NCBI GenBank assembly: GCA_027627225.1
Contig: CM051033.1
Coordinates: 46,774,016 to 46,838,015 of the forward strand
Reading direction: 5' to 3'
Length of the DNA stretch: 64,000 nucleotides
DNA from: Congeria kusceri
Taxonomy: Eukaryota > Mollusca > Bivalvia > Myida > Dreissenidae
The notes beneath the pieces were generated by a model. The model saw only the letters and a list, made by a program, of their open reading frames with translations, was not told the DNA's origin and did no database searches. The translations under genes were made by a program, and so were the position numbers. Shown here piece by piece: positions 1 through 12,900 of the stretch (within the stretch, counting starts at the first letter, position 1; every line of letters begins with the position of its first letter).

Positions 1-801
1 ATGAGACGCATGAAAAATAAACGAGATTAGATGTCCTTAATTTTTAAGAAGGTAAACATGAAGAATACGTACTAGGCTTCAGCTGTGGGAGCCACATTAC
101 TAGTGTCATAACACATGACGTATTGATATTACCGTTTGGACCGCAATATTTTCGTATGACTGCACTCTATTGTCTGCTTTGTACAAATAAAAATTAATAT
201 ATTTTCCCCAATACGGATTGGAAGGCTTTAAGAAGAAGTATAGACAAAGTCATTTATTGTTTGATACATTAGTTGTCAGTAGGATTTGAACTCGCGACTC
301 CAAATCGCGCAAATCAATGAGAATTTCCCTTAGCTACAAAATATCACTGTACCATTCACATTCTGGTACCATACAAATATCACTGTACCATTCACATTCT
401 GGTACCATACCATCTGGTCATACACCATTTCTGTTTCTAGCTGCCTTGCACATGTTTGTTTTCCCTTTGACGCTGAAACACCATAGCTGCTTCATGTGGA
501 CTTTCATATAGTTTATGTATAACAGGGCGATACAAGTAACAAATTAAAGTTTTGGTATTATCCGACATCGCCGCGAATTTCAACCATCGTTCGTTAAACA
601 GAAAGGCATACCTTATATGTAGTATTGAATGCAGTAATAATACCCAGCAAGCAAATCTGTACTATACATATAGGCCCCATGTAGGACTCATAAAATATTG
701 TTCTGCCCATCTGAAACCCATATGGGATCCAGTAAGCAAGCCCATATGTATAAAACTGATCGGATTGTAAATTGGATACACAACAATGTTTCAAACTTCA
801 G
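1..801 (+). other. Intron/upstream DNA of copy 1
   Basis: No exon seen. It resembles copy-2 intron DNA at about 28240-29013, so it is probably the intron before exon a. Two near-identical roughly 40-bp units containing atatcactgtaccattcaca lie at about 340-410. Around 272-300 a minus-strand tRNA B-box-like stretch (gagttcaaatcc) may be a SINE remnant. Confidence 0.5.
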
Positions 802-933
802 GAACGCAATGAGACCACCCTGATGGCCTACCAGACAATGTTGGAAGAGATCGCAGTAGCTCTGGGGTCTGAACAGACAAAGGCAGCGCAAGCAGCTGAA
901 GATGTTGTAGACCTTGAGATAGAATTGGCAAAT
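802..933 (+). CDS. M13 copy 1 exon a
   Basis: Forty-four codons, phase 0 to 0, running from [16 protein letters not shown] to EIELAN. The acceptor is ttcag and the donor gtaagc. It matches the M13 N-lobe segment that ends in the conserved FEIELAN-type motif. At least three further upstream exons are expected before base 1, judging from copy 2. Confidence 0.9.
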
Positions 934-3900
934 GTAAGCATCCACAATATCGATGTAGAATGGTGTCACGGTTTACTCTGGCAAAAATAGGGCACAGTAA
1001 TAATTTTTTTTTTAAATGAAAACGACGCGTGTTTGGCGATATATTTAAAACATATCCTACAATTTCAGACAATCCGCTTGCAGATTAACACCCATTAAAT
1101 GTAAGATTTAAGCATTAGGAGCATGATTTTAAAGGATCTTATTTCTGGCTATTGATTGGCTATTTGGAACCTCGTCTTCTCAGAAATTGTAGTAAACATT
1201 ACCATATATGGATATCTACTATTAAAATGTTCTGATGCTGTACATGCGCACGAACGACCAATCAAATTGTAGGTCATGTTTTAAGTAAGTTAACCAATAA
1301 GATTTTCCTTAATATGTTCTAACTATTACATAACACATGCGAATTCATGTGCAAAAGTGCACGAGGAAATCGTGGTTAGTAAAGGTGTTACAGAAACAAT
1401 ATGAAACAAATACAAACAAATTGTCCATGTCACAATAATTTGCTGCATACCAATACGAGTCTTAGAAGTACACTAGATAAAGGATCAATATAAACACGGC
1501 TTCATGTAAAGCGATACCAGTAACAACGCTGAATATTTGTTATGATTGATTGTATTCGTAATGCGTACTGCTTCAGTTGTATTTAAATAATTATTATATT
1601 CAGCTAATAGACAATGTGGAGAAGGTAAACATTGATGAAAACATTTTTTTACTAGAAACTGCAGAAGTATTTAATGCTATATAGTGTTGTTTCTTCCTTA
1701 AGTCGAAATTGTGTGGCTTATACATTTGTTTCGTAGGTAACCATTATTTTCATCATATAAATCCACACAATACAAATAGTACATCTAACATGCAGAACAT
1801 ACATTAATAGGTTTGTTTCAACTAATTATGGCTATATACACGTTATAAAATATATAATATATGTCATTCAATCAAAATGTTTAACAAAGAGCAAATGGTG
1901 AGTCATTGTTTGCTTGTTTTGGTATAACCGTGACTTGGTGTATCTTAGAAATATAACTTTACATTAAAGACACTATAGATCATATGTTGATGATAATTGT
2001 GATCCTAGTTCTACGAGTTAACTCCTATCATTAGCTTAAGTAGAATTATGACATGGATTATTGTTATTATACCCTAACAGTAAATTCCATTTCCGATGCT
2101 ATCTAGATTACCGTAAAGAAGGAAGACAGACGGGATCCTGAAAAACTGTACAATAAAATGACCCTCACCAACCTGACAGCACAATTCCAAGGGGTAAGAC
2201 TGCAGTCTCCATTATACCAGAAACATACGGCTTTTAAACATAAATGTCTCTACTATTTTCATGCAGTTGTCTGTCAAATAAATACCAAAACTGACGGTGG
2301 TAAGAGATAATATGTTTGAACTGGGTCGAAATTTGACATGTTCCGGTATTCACATAGCTCCTAAGACCATTTTGAATTTAGATTGGTTCAGATCAAATAT
2401 TCAAAAAACAATTACAGTGAGTTTTGTTACAAAGTGCGACGAAACATTCGAGTAATGCGTACTAGTCGTATAAATTTAAGATATTTAAGTTTTCACTAAG
2501 GAGCTTTGTGAATACGGGCCATGGACTCGATTAACTTTTTGATATACCTGTATCTAGGCGTGGCATAGAAAGACTGAAATTGACATCGTCGATTTAACAG
2601 AGTTCTGAGGTCTGGTCTGGGTCAAACATTTGTTACTTAAATGACACACATTGTATATGGAAATCACGTGACATTCCAGGTGGACTGGCAAAGACTAATA
2701 CCAGGCATCTTCAATCACGTTGGCATGGCGATCAATGGGGAAGAACCTGTTGTCGCTATAGCCCCACCTTTCCTTGCCAAGATTGGAGCCCTTCTTGGAA
2801 AATATAGTAGCGAGTGAGAAACACGGTTTTTAAGATTTTATTCAAATTGATCTTAGCCAAGTTAGTTTTGATCTTATGTTTATAGACATGTAAAGTAAAA
2901 ACGTTCGCCTAAGAATAAAGAAAAGATATATATGTGGTGTTTTTTCCAATTTGAGGTTTCCATAAGAAATGGTAATACCGTCATCGTAAGTATGCTGATT
3001 TTTAAGATATTAATTGTAATAGTGGTTACTCTCAATAATACATCTCGGTGTGTATGTGCAACACACTTCCAAGAGCATGTACATGAAGTCAACTGTTATT
3101 ATTTTCTACACAGGACGCTTGCAAACTATGTGGTGTTGCAAAGAATTGTGGGAAAGACATTCTTTCTGCCACCCAAGTTCACTGAAATCAAACTCAAATA
3201 CGACAAGGTCAGTGCATTTCAATCTTGTGAACAGTTACATTTTTGTCTTGAGAGTACACGTGTTAAAGTATATGTGCGTACATCACTGTACATGTGCTTG
3301 CATGCTATCTAAGCCATATTAAGATCGATTTGATTTTCATTTAAAATACAATACACTTCGTAATACCATTTCGATTTCAAAGGCCCCACATTCAACATCG
3401 TCTCCTTAAAATAGCTAGGCGTTAGTTAGATTGGAAAATGTTTTTAGATTGGCGTCCACATCAAAAAAGGTTTTGACTGACAATTATCCTATTGATATTG
3501 TTTTGTATCATGTTAACGGTAATCTATTTAGTGATTAAACCTCATACAAGAAAAGCTAGCTTCTCGTTAGCATCTCAGGTTCCTTTGTTTGTTGCTCCGC
3601 TTTGATTTGGATTGACTGTTCCAAGGCGGTTACTCCAGTTCAAATCATTTTATTTTAGTGTTGTGTTAATAAGTCTTTTTCTCTTGCTGATGAGTCTGTG
3701 GTTTAATTTATCTTGTATTTCTTTTTTTTATGTAAGAGTATATACGTTGATATAATCATCAATTCGACGCCAGGTACTTTCCGGGACTGCATCTGTGCCT
3801 GCCCGCTGGCAGAGTTGCGCCTCCACAGTGACTAACGAGATGCCGGAAGTGGTGGGACGGCTGTTTGTAGAAGAGGCATTCAAAGAGGATGCCAAGAGAG

Positions 3901-6900
3901 ATGTAACATACACACTTGTTCACAATAATAACAATACAGCAATGCAACGAAATATACAATATATACTATTATATTATTATATACACAACTTGCCTTGTTG
4001 TTAATTTTTGGAATGCTGAGCTAATGTTTCTTGTTTAAAACATGCGTGATGTATACTTGTAAAACAAAAGCAATTTGTTATGTATTGTATAAAATCATAG
4101 AGGATTAAGATACTTTTTAACATGGTATAGTTTACCTTTTATTTCAATAAATTGTTAAATGTGTACATTGCAAGTGCTTAGCTTTTTATTTAAAAAAAAA
4201 CGTGTTGTATGTTTTATATTGGTTGTGATTTTGTTACATAAATTTAATTTTGTTTTATAAACTCCCAAATGATCAATATTGTTTCTCGATCGTAGGTTCT
4301 GGATCTTGTAGACAAGCTGCGGGAGTCATTCAAGGAAATGATAGACCACCTCGACTGGATGAGTTATCCCACCAAACAAGTTGCAAAGGAGAAAGTATAC
4401 CATTCTGTGTTCCATCAGATCACATGTCCTATTGCGATTATCCACATAATACATCACACGCTTTGCCGCGTTTTATTTTCTGTAAAGTGTTAACCATTGA
4501 CATGAGGTATAGGGGTATGAGGTATGTCACCCCGATTATCTGCATAATTTTGCATTAGACATATTCTGTGTTAACTACGGATGGGAATATTCGAATATCG
4601 GCGAATTTTCTAAGGTAACAGGGATTACCACAGTATTTCATTCCTAGCAGGGGGCAAAGTGTGATTTTTACAACACATGCCAATCAAATCGATTTAAACT
4701 GGTTTTGATCATTGGCAGGGGTCCCCACTTTACAAGGGATTAACATTTTGCAAGAATGTATACAGCGCATTATATTTATTAAGAAGAGTAAGAGGTATGT
4801 TTTCCATCAGTGGCAGGGGCCTTGTCGTAAAAACGGACTCACAGTTTGCAGAAAGCTTACACTGGTGGTAATTGTCCTTAAGTGACATCTAAATAGTTTA
4901 CTTGTCTTACAATAGATAACTAAACGCTCTGGATAGCCAATCAAAATAATTTAAGTCCGTTGTCAGCCAATACAATAGTGAATTAATTCGAGGAAGATCT
5001 GTACAATCTTAATGTTACTTTAAAAGTATTCTTCATTATTTCAACACAATATATATCTTCTTAATTACTTAATTACAATACCAGCGTCTCGAGCTTGGAA
5101 GTATGTCACGAGCACATGCAGCCTTACTTTAATAAAAAATAATATTCAAATATATTCGAATAAGTAAAACGAATATTCGAATATTGATTTCAGTATTCGG
5201 TCCTATATCAAGTTTTTACCCAGCTAGTGTTGGCGTCACAGTTTTTATCATAGGTCAGATAATGGCATTTGTTAGCAAATGTTTGTTTGCCACAGTTAAT
5301 TTCGATCGTGGTCAAGCGTAACATATGAGGGTATTTGTATTTGTAATTATGTGTGGCTGTCATGATGTATAATGTTCTTTTGAATTCGATAAATATGGCC
5401 TTGTATACCTAAGACAATATGGTGTTACCTTTTTTGAACCTGGTTGCCATCTATAAATCATTGTATTTTACAGGCCAACTATATAGACCCAAGAATTGGA
5501 TACCAAGATCTGGTCTACAAAAACGAGGACTTAAATGACTTATTTGAAAATGTGAGTAGTATCACACGCAATTTGATTATATGTTCTTCTTTCAAAACAA
5601 CTACTATTTAATTCGTGCTTTCTTTAGTATGCCTGCTACTAACACGAATACAGCCTGTATGTGAGTTACTGACATTGTAAAATGGAAAACACTAAAATAT
5701 GCATTGAGTTCAAAACATTATTGTTGTTGTTTTTTGCAATGTATGATTTTTCTACGGAAGACAGAAATGTATTCCATAAATGCAAAAATATCTGATATGC
5801 TGATGTGAGTACAAAATGAAGAGTGTGTTGTTAAAAGTAAGTTCATAACATTATTTAGTTTACATTACAGTTTACTATACATCGTGACAAGTGGCCTTTG
5901 TTTAACTAATATGGCTATTCCCTTTTGGTCTTAGATTTTTGTGTCGCCTAAAAAGGCGACATATAGGGGCTACTTTTGGTTGCGTCGGCGGCGGTGGCGG
6001 CGGCGGTGTTGTTGACGTCGGCGGCGGCGTCCCCTTCAGATTGTGCAGACAATAACTTGAAAAGCATTTGTGCTATTATTAAAAACATTATGGAAGTATT
6101 AGTAGGCATAAAAGGAAGGTCAAGTTGGATTTTCTGCATAATTGCTCTAATCGTACCTGAGTTATGCCCCCTTTAAAATAAATAGGTCAAATAAGGCTTT
6201 TGCAGACAATAACTGAAAAAGTGCTGGTTCAATTTTCATGAAACTGTATGGAAGTGTTAGTAGGCATAAACTGAAGGTTAACTTCAATGTTCGGCATAAT
6301 TGCTCAAATCGTACTTGAGTTATGCCCCCTTTAAAAAATAGTTCAACTAAGGTTTGTGCAGAAAATAACAAGTTTTTTTTTCAGTTATTATGAAACTTTA
6401 GGGAAGTGTTAGTAGACATAAAAAACGGAATGTTATGTTTGGGTTTCGGCATAATTGCTTTTGTCGTACTTTAGTTATGCCCCGTTTTGGTAAAACATAA
6501 AATAAGGCTTGTGCAGACAATACTTGAAAAGCTTTTGTGCAATCATTTTGAAACCGTAGGGAAGTGTTAGTAGGCATAAAAGGAATGTTAAGTTTGGTTT
6601 CCGGCATAATTGCTGTTATGGTACTTGAGTTATGCCCCGTCAGGCGACCCATCCGACTCGCGGAGTTCTAGTTTTATAAAAACATTCCTTAACGAAAGTA
6701 ATGTACACGATTTCAATAATAAAATTCCAGCAGTAGAGGAGGAGAAACACCTCTTGCACAACTCTTGGTCGTTTATAGAAGGCGCTAAAGCAACTGCATA
6801 CAACGGCGTACATAACTCAAACATTAAACCTATACCAAGGCGGAGGTCTGTACTGCAAGTGTTTTCTAGTTTGTCTGCTGTTTGTGTGTATTCTAGGTGA

Positions 6901-9900
6901 CTGTACACGATAACGATCCACTGAAGACTCTTGTCAGCGTCGGAGAAGCCTCGGTCATACGCAACCTTCTGAAGCTGAGGAAAGATTACGATAAATCAGA
7001 GTGAGCATGCAGTTGTATTGTGTAATATTGTAGCCTGGGTCATTTATATTGATATAGTTTATTTATATAGAATATTTATTAGTATAAAATCCAAAAATCT
7101 GACGAATTTTTTAAGAGTTAGAAGTTGTATTGTGTATACACTTAGAATTTTAAACTGCGGCCATTTCATTAGAACTACTTTCGGGAACAAATCGACATAC
7201 GACGTTTTTCCTCAAGTTATATTGTAATTAAACTGAACGAAACAATAGATTTCCAAATTATTGAGAATAAGCCTTATTACAGCTTGATATTGACCAGAGC
7301 AATTCGCGCACTGAAATATACGTTAGTCTTCTTTCATCTCAGATCTGTTTTTACATCAGTTAATGAAAAATAGTTTAAGCAATGATATAATGCCATAAAC
7401 TAGTTGCTATTACTATGCTACGAACGGTTTTCACAATGTAAAATGAAACGCGTCTCAAACGTGGCCACCCATTTCATGAGTTGTGTTTTCTTCCATTCAC
7501 TATTGACAGAATTCTGTACTTTGTAGGTGGCACATGTCCCCAGCAACCGTGAATGCCTATTACTCGCCAAGTGTCAATTCCATCAGTAGGTATATCTGGT
7601 GCCCTTACAAAGCAAGAATTGGCCTATTAACAATCATGCGTGTTTGATACAAGTGCTAGGAGCAGGAAACAACTATTTCCAAAATATTTGCATTGATTTG
7701 CCTAATGTTATAGGTTGTGTAAATCACATGTAATTAACACGCTTAACAGTCATAAAAAGCTTACATAAAATATCATTATATATAAAAAGTGTATATTTGT
7801 TTATATCTTTCAGTAACAGTATACCTTGGAATATTATTTATAAAATGAAACGTTTGATATAAAAAATGTATACACTGTTGCACCGCTTCCATTTAAACAC
7901 TTGTATTTGAAAACCAGTTAAGCAATAATGTAATGCATTTCGGAGTCCAGCACTCAGTGGGGATGTAAACAATCCAATGTGTAGAAATGTATACAAAAAC
8001 GTATGGAGTCAAAGGGTTACATAATACATGTTATTATCACGTGCTATACCTAGTTTCCCGTGTAATACATCCATTACGAATATTTCCATGTTACACATGT
8101 GTAAGATTACATTCTGAGCGTTTTCCTTGGCTACATATTCTTTTACTGACCAATTGGATGACATTATTTTGGTGAAATGACGTCGTCAACATGAAATGAC
8201 GTCACGTCAGTACACAACGTTTTGGATTTATCAACATGTTTTGGTAAAATTAGAAGATTTTTGTTTCGTTTAAAAGCATGTGATGACAAAGATCTGACAC
8301 TCTTTGTCACTTTATACCATATTTAATTAAACTCGTCCAGGAAATTCCTTAGTAAGCTCGCCAAAGGCTCGCTTAATAACAAAATTCCTGGACTCGTTTA
8401 ATAAAATATGGTATGAAATGACAACTCGTGTCAGATCCTATATTTCCTTCAGTGAAGTCAGGATCAATCAAATTGAAGTGCACGATCGTCGTAATATATT
8501 TTGGAGCTGTTTAAATAAGACTTAATCAGGATTTAGTTCTCTTGTTTGAACATTACTTTTCAGCCTTCCCTGCTGCCATTCTTCAACCGCCATTTTATTC
8601 ACATGACCAACCGGCGTAAGTAGACCCATATAAAGTCATTCTATAAATAACGGTCACGTCACATACATAGACCTCTATGCACTAGCAAAAGTTTGCTTTT
8701 CCTACACATACGCGACTTTAAAGAGACAAACTATAGTTCCGAAAAAGTAGTTTGATACTTTTTAAAGTATTTTATCAAGAAACTTATCAAAGTGTAAAGA
8801 TGTAAATACAATGCAGTTAGCATAACCATGAGTTGTCGGTGCATTTGAAGTATTATTTCAATATGCTATTGAAACAATGATATAAAATCACGAAATATGT
8901 GCTTACGGCTTGTCCTATTTATTTGACAGAAACTATGTCCTGCAAGTTTTTCATGTTCAATTAAATATATGTCAAAGAAATAGCTATATAGATAATATAT
9001 CAAGTTCAAGTTATTACCTTATTAGAGTGGAATGATATGTACTGTATTTATATATCAGTTATTTGAACTACGGAGGAATTGGATACGTCATCGGCCACGA
9101 AATCACACACGGCTTTGACGACCAAGGTAATTTATGGAATGAAAACACATGAAAACAACGAGTAACAAGCAAATGTATAGTTTTGTATCAAACATTGCAA
9201 ACTATGTGTTTAGTTAAACATCATTTTGATAGCCTATATTTTAACCAAGACATATTTTTCACTTGGTTAATGCATACATTTCTTTTCAGATGGTAATGAT
9301 TTTTTAGAATATTTTAGACAAATGGGACGCTATCCAAAGTAATTGATGTAGCTTTTTCAATAAAAACGTTTGCCAACGAGTGATCCATAAAGTGAGATAG
9401 TATACTAAGTGCGTTGCACATATTACATCAGTCTCTTTTAAACTTTGATATTTGATATTCTGTTTAATATGATGGGTCCAAGGCAGTGAACCCAGTTTTA
9501 ATGTTGTTTGTGTTGTGTTTGTGTTGTTGTGTGTATTGTACTTTGTTGTATATGCAATTAATCTCTTGCCTCAATTACAATTAAGAACATGAGAATGTCC
9601 ATAAGAGGCTTTATTAATCTTAAGTGTAAAATCCGTGTTACAAGACGTACATCCAAACACTGACTGAAACTAACCTGATATATATCAAGCTATCTGTACA
9701 TAATCTGAAATCGGTATATTGCGGTGAAAATATGTCCTATTAAATGCGATGCCTAAATTGCAGGCCGTCTTTATGATAAACATGGCAACCTGAAATCCTG
9801 GTGGACCGACGATGATGGCACGAAATTCAAGGAGCGTGCCCAGTGTATCATAGATCAGTACAACGGCTATGTGGTGCCCGGAACAGGCAACATGACTGTG

Positions 9901-12900
9901 GGTACAAAGTTACCGACATGGCAACCTGCACTTAGTGTTTATTTGCTTATTTTGATACATTAGTCTTGTTACCAATGAAAATATAGTCGTACGTTTCTTG
10001 GCCATGATTGTCACGAAGGTTTATTGAATTCGATTTATTGAATTTGGGTCCACCTGATCTGAAAATAGTGTGTATCTCTTCAGATTTATTAGATTATTTA
10101 GTAAAATAGCTGAATTTTGTTGCAAAAATTGGCAGCAATGTTTATTTAAGAACTACTGAAAACTTGGGGTAAAAGTAACATATGTGGTTATTTTCACATA
10201 GTGTTTATTTGTTTGATACCTTAGATCACTAAGTCAAATAGTGGATTTTTGTGTCCAAGATTGGCGGAAAGTTTGTATTATAATTTAATCCAATTTCAAA
10301 TCTACTTTGAAATATGGGTGTAGTATAATATTGCGGTGAAATATGTGACTAGATTAGGCAATACAAGTGCAACAAGAATAATACACTATGACTTGCATGT
10401 CATTGGCATAAATATCAAGCCAAGAAAACAACTAGAAGAAATATTTGTAGTCTAAGTTTTAAAAAAGTTATACTTAAAAACCAGCCACTTTGCTGGGCTC
10501 AGTGAACCTATGTTCAGAATCAGATTTGAGTCATCAAACTTGAGAATATACGGCACGAACATATAATGCAGCAAATATATAACATCTTTATCCATCATTA
10601 GTGATAACACTTGTTTATATACTGTTTATTTGTCGACTTACAAATATACACTAACTAGTGTAAGTACAGAAAGAGAAGAATTCTAGATCTGATTTTTTTA
10701 ACAAACTGTTGTTTGTTGTATACGGGAAGCTACCACGTTAATTACACCTCATCATGTTTATTTCAGTTAAACGGTATCAACACCCAAGGTGAAAACATTG
10801 CGGATAATGGCGGAATAAAGGAAAGCTTCAATGTAAGATTATTGGAACCGAAATATATATCAATATTGATATAGCCATTGTATATACATCTTGTGAAAGA
10901 AGCTTACAGTTCGTGATTGCGTCATTTAATAATCCCGTAGAATCAGCCTGATGGAATATAAATGTACTTAATTGAGACTCTAAAGTTTAATATGTTCATA
11001 TTACATTTCCTCTGTGTCAGTCAATTGCACGTAGTGGGTATGGTGTCCGCCTAGCGATCGGGAGGTCCCGGGTTTGATCCCCACTCTGGGAGCGTACTCA
11101 AGATCTCCTCCCCTCCAAAAGACACCAAGTACTGGTCCTACCGAGGAAACAATTACTCAATATCACACACCAAATAGTACTAGTCAATTTTTAGAAGGGC
11201 TTTCCCAAAAGAGTCTATTTAGTCCGCTATTATTTCTATTGTTATTATACTAATAAGTGATGCTTTATTGACTGCATGATGAGTATCGTATTGTTTATAT
11301 TACAAACAACTCTTTTTGCCTCAGTTAAATATGTCTAATGATCTGTGAAGTAGCAGCTTTAATGACATTTATCGAAAATGATAGAATCTGTGATTCTTCT
11401 GTGAGTTCTTTGAAAAATGAGGTTCCCTTTTTCAGGCCTATCGGAAGTGGGTGAACAGTGCTCGAGGTGGCAAGGAGGAGCCCAAGTTGCCCGGTCTGCC
11501 CTACACACCGAACCAGCTGTACTTCCTCAATGCTGCACAGGTACCCTTTGGCTTGTGACTAGTTCTGTATAAGGCCCGGTCTGCCCTACACGAAGTACGA
11601 GGTGTACTTCCTCAATGCCGCTCAGGTATCCTTTAACTTGTGACTAGTTCGGTATAAGGCCCGGTCTGCCCTACACAAAGTACCAGATGTACTTCCTCAA
11701 TGCCGCACAGTTATCCTTTAACTTGTGACTAGTGCGGTATATGGCCCGGTCTGCCCTCCACACCGAACCAGCTGTACTTCCTCAATGCTGCACATGTATC
11801 CGTTAACTTGTGACTACTGCGGTATAAGGCCAGGTCTGCCCTACACACCGAACCAGCTGTACTTCCTCAGTGCTGCAAAGGTATCCTTTAACTTGTGACT
11901 AGTTCTGTATAAGGCCCGGTCTGCCCTAAACAAAGTACCAGTTGTACTTCCTCAATGCCGCACATGTATCCTTTAACTTATGACTAGTGCGGTATAAGGC
12001 CCGGTCTGCCCTACACACCGAACCAGCTGTATTTCCTTAATGCTGCACAGGTATCCTTTAACTTGTGACTAGTGCGGTATAAGGCCCGGTCTGCCCTACA
12101 CACCGAATCAGCTGTACTTCCTCAATGCCGCACAGTTATCCTTTAATAGTGTGACTAGTTCTGTATAAGGCCCGGTCTGCCCTACACCAAGTACCAGCTG
12201 TACTTCTTTAATGCCGCACAGGTATACTTTACAATGATTCTGTATGAGCTTACATTTGTTTTATGTTGTGCACAATGTTCATTTTATTTAAAATGTCTAA
12301 ACGATAAATATTTTGCATTCCCCCTAATTTATTTATAGGGGCGGATGCGGTGTGCACCCGCATCTCTCCCGTAACATTGTCCTTATCAAACATTACAATC
12401 ACTAAATGTTACTTAAACATTCCATTCTCTTCAGCGAAGAATGATATATGGTTGATCACTGTTTTTATAATGTTTATTGTACAGAGGCCTCAATACAGCA
12501 TGGCATCAAATCAAGACTAATTGAAACTGCGTTTGAATATTTGCGCTTTTCTGTTTCACTGAACAGGTTTGGTGCGGTAGTATGAGAGACCAAGCGAAGG
12601 TGGAACGAATACGTACCGATCCGCACAGTATATCTGACTACAGGTAACACATACATGTATGGTGTACAAACTATGCCTTGACTGACTGCATATCTAGGAC
12701 TACATGAGCTATCTTGCATATCTAGGACTACATGAGCTATCTTGCATATCTAGGACTACATGAGCTTTCTTGCATATCTAGGACTACATGAGCTATCTTG
12801 CATATCTAGGACTACATGAGCTATCTTGCATATCTAGGACTACATGAGCTATCTTGCATATCTAGGACTACATGAGCTATCTTGCATATCTAGGACTACA

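Noticed and set aside
6610..6908. Extra M13 exon just before exon h (conserved with 38580-38800)
   Set aside because: Conserved between copies, but splicing exon g to h directly keeps phase and the family alignment. The frames are on both strands without M13 similarity.
11030..11095. A functional tRNA gene
   Set aside because: Only A- and B-box-like segments with an unrelated body and T-rich tail; no full cloverleaf could be drawn. Better explained as a SINE.
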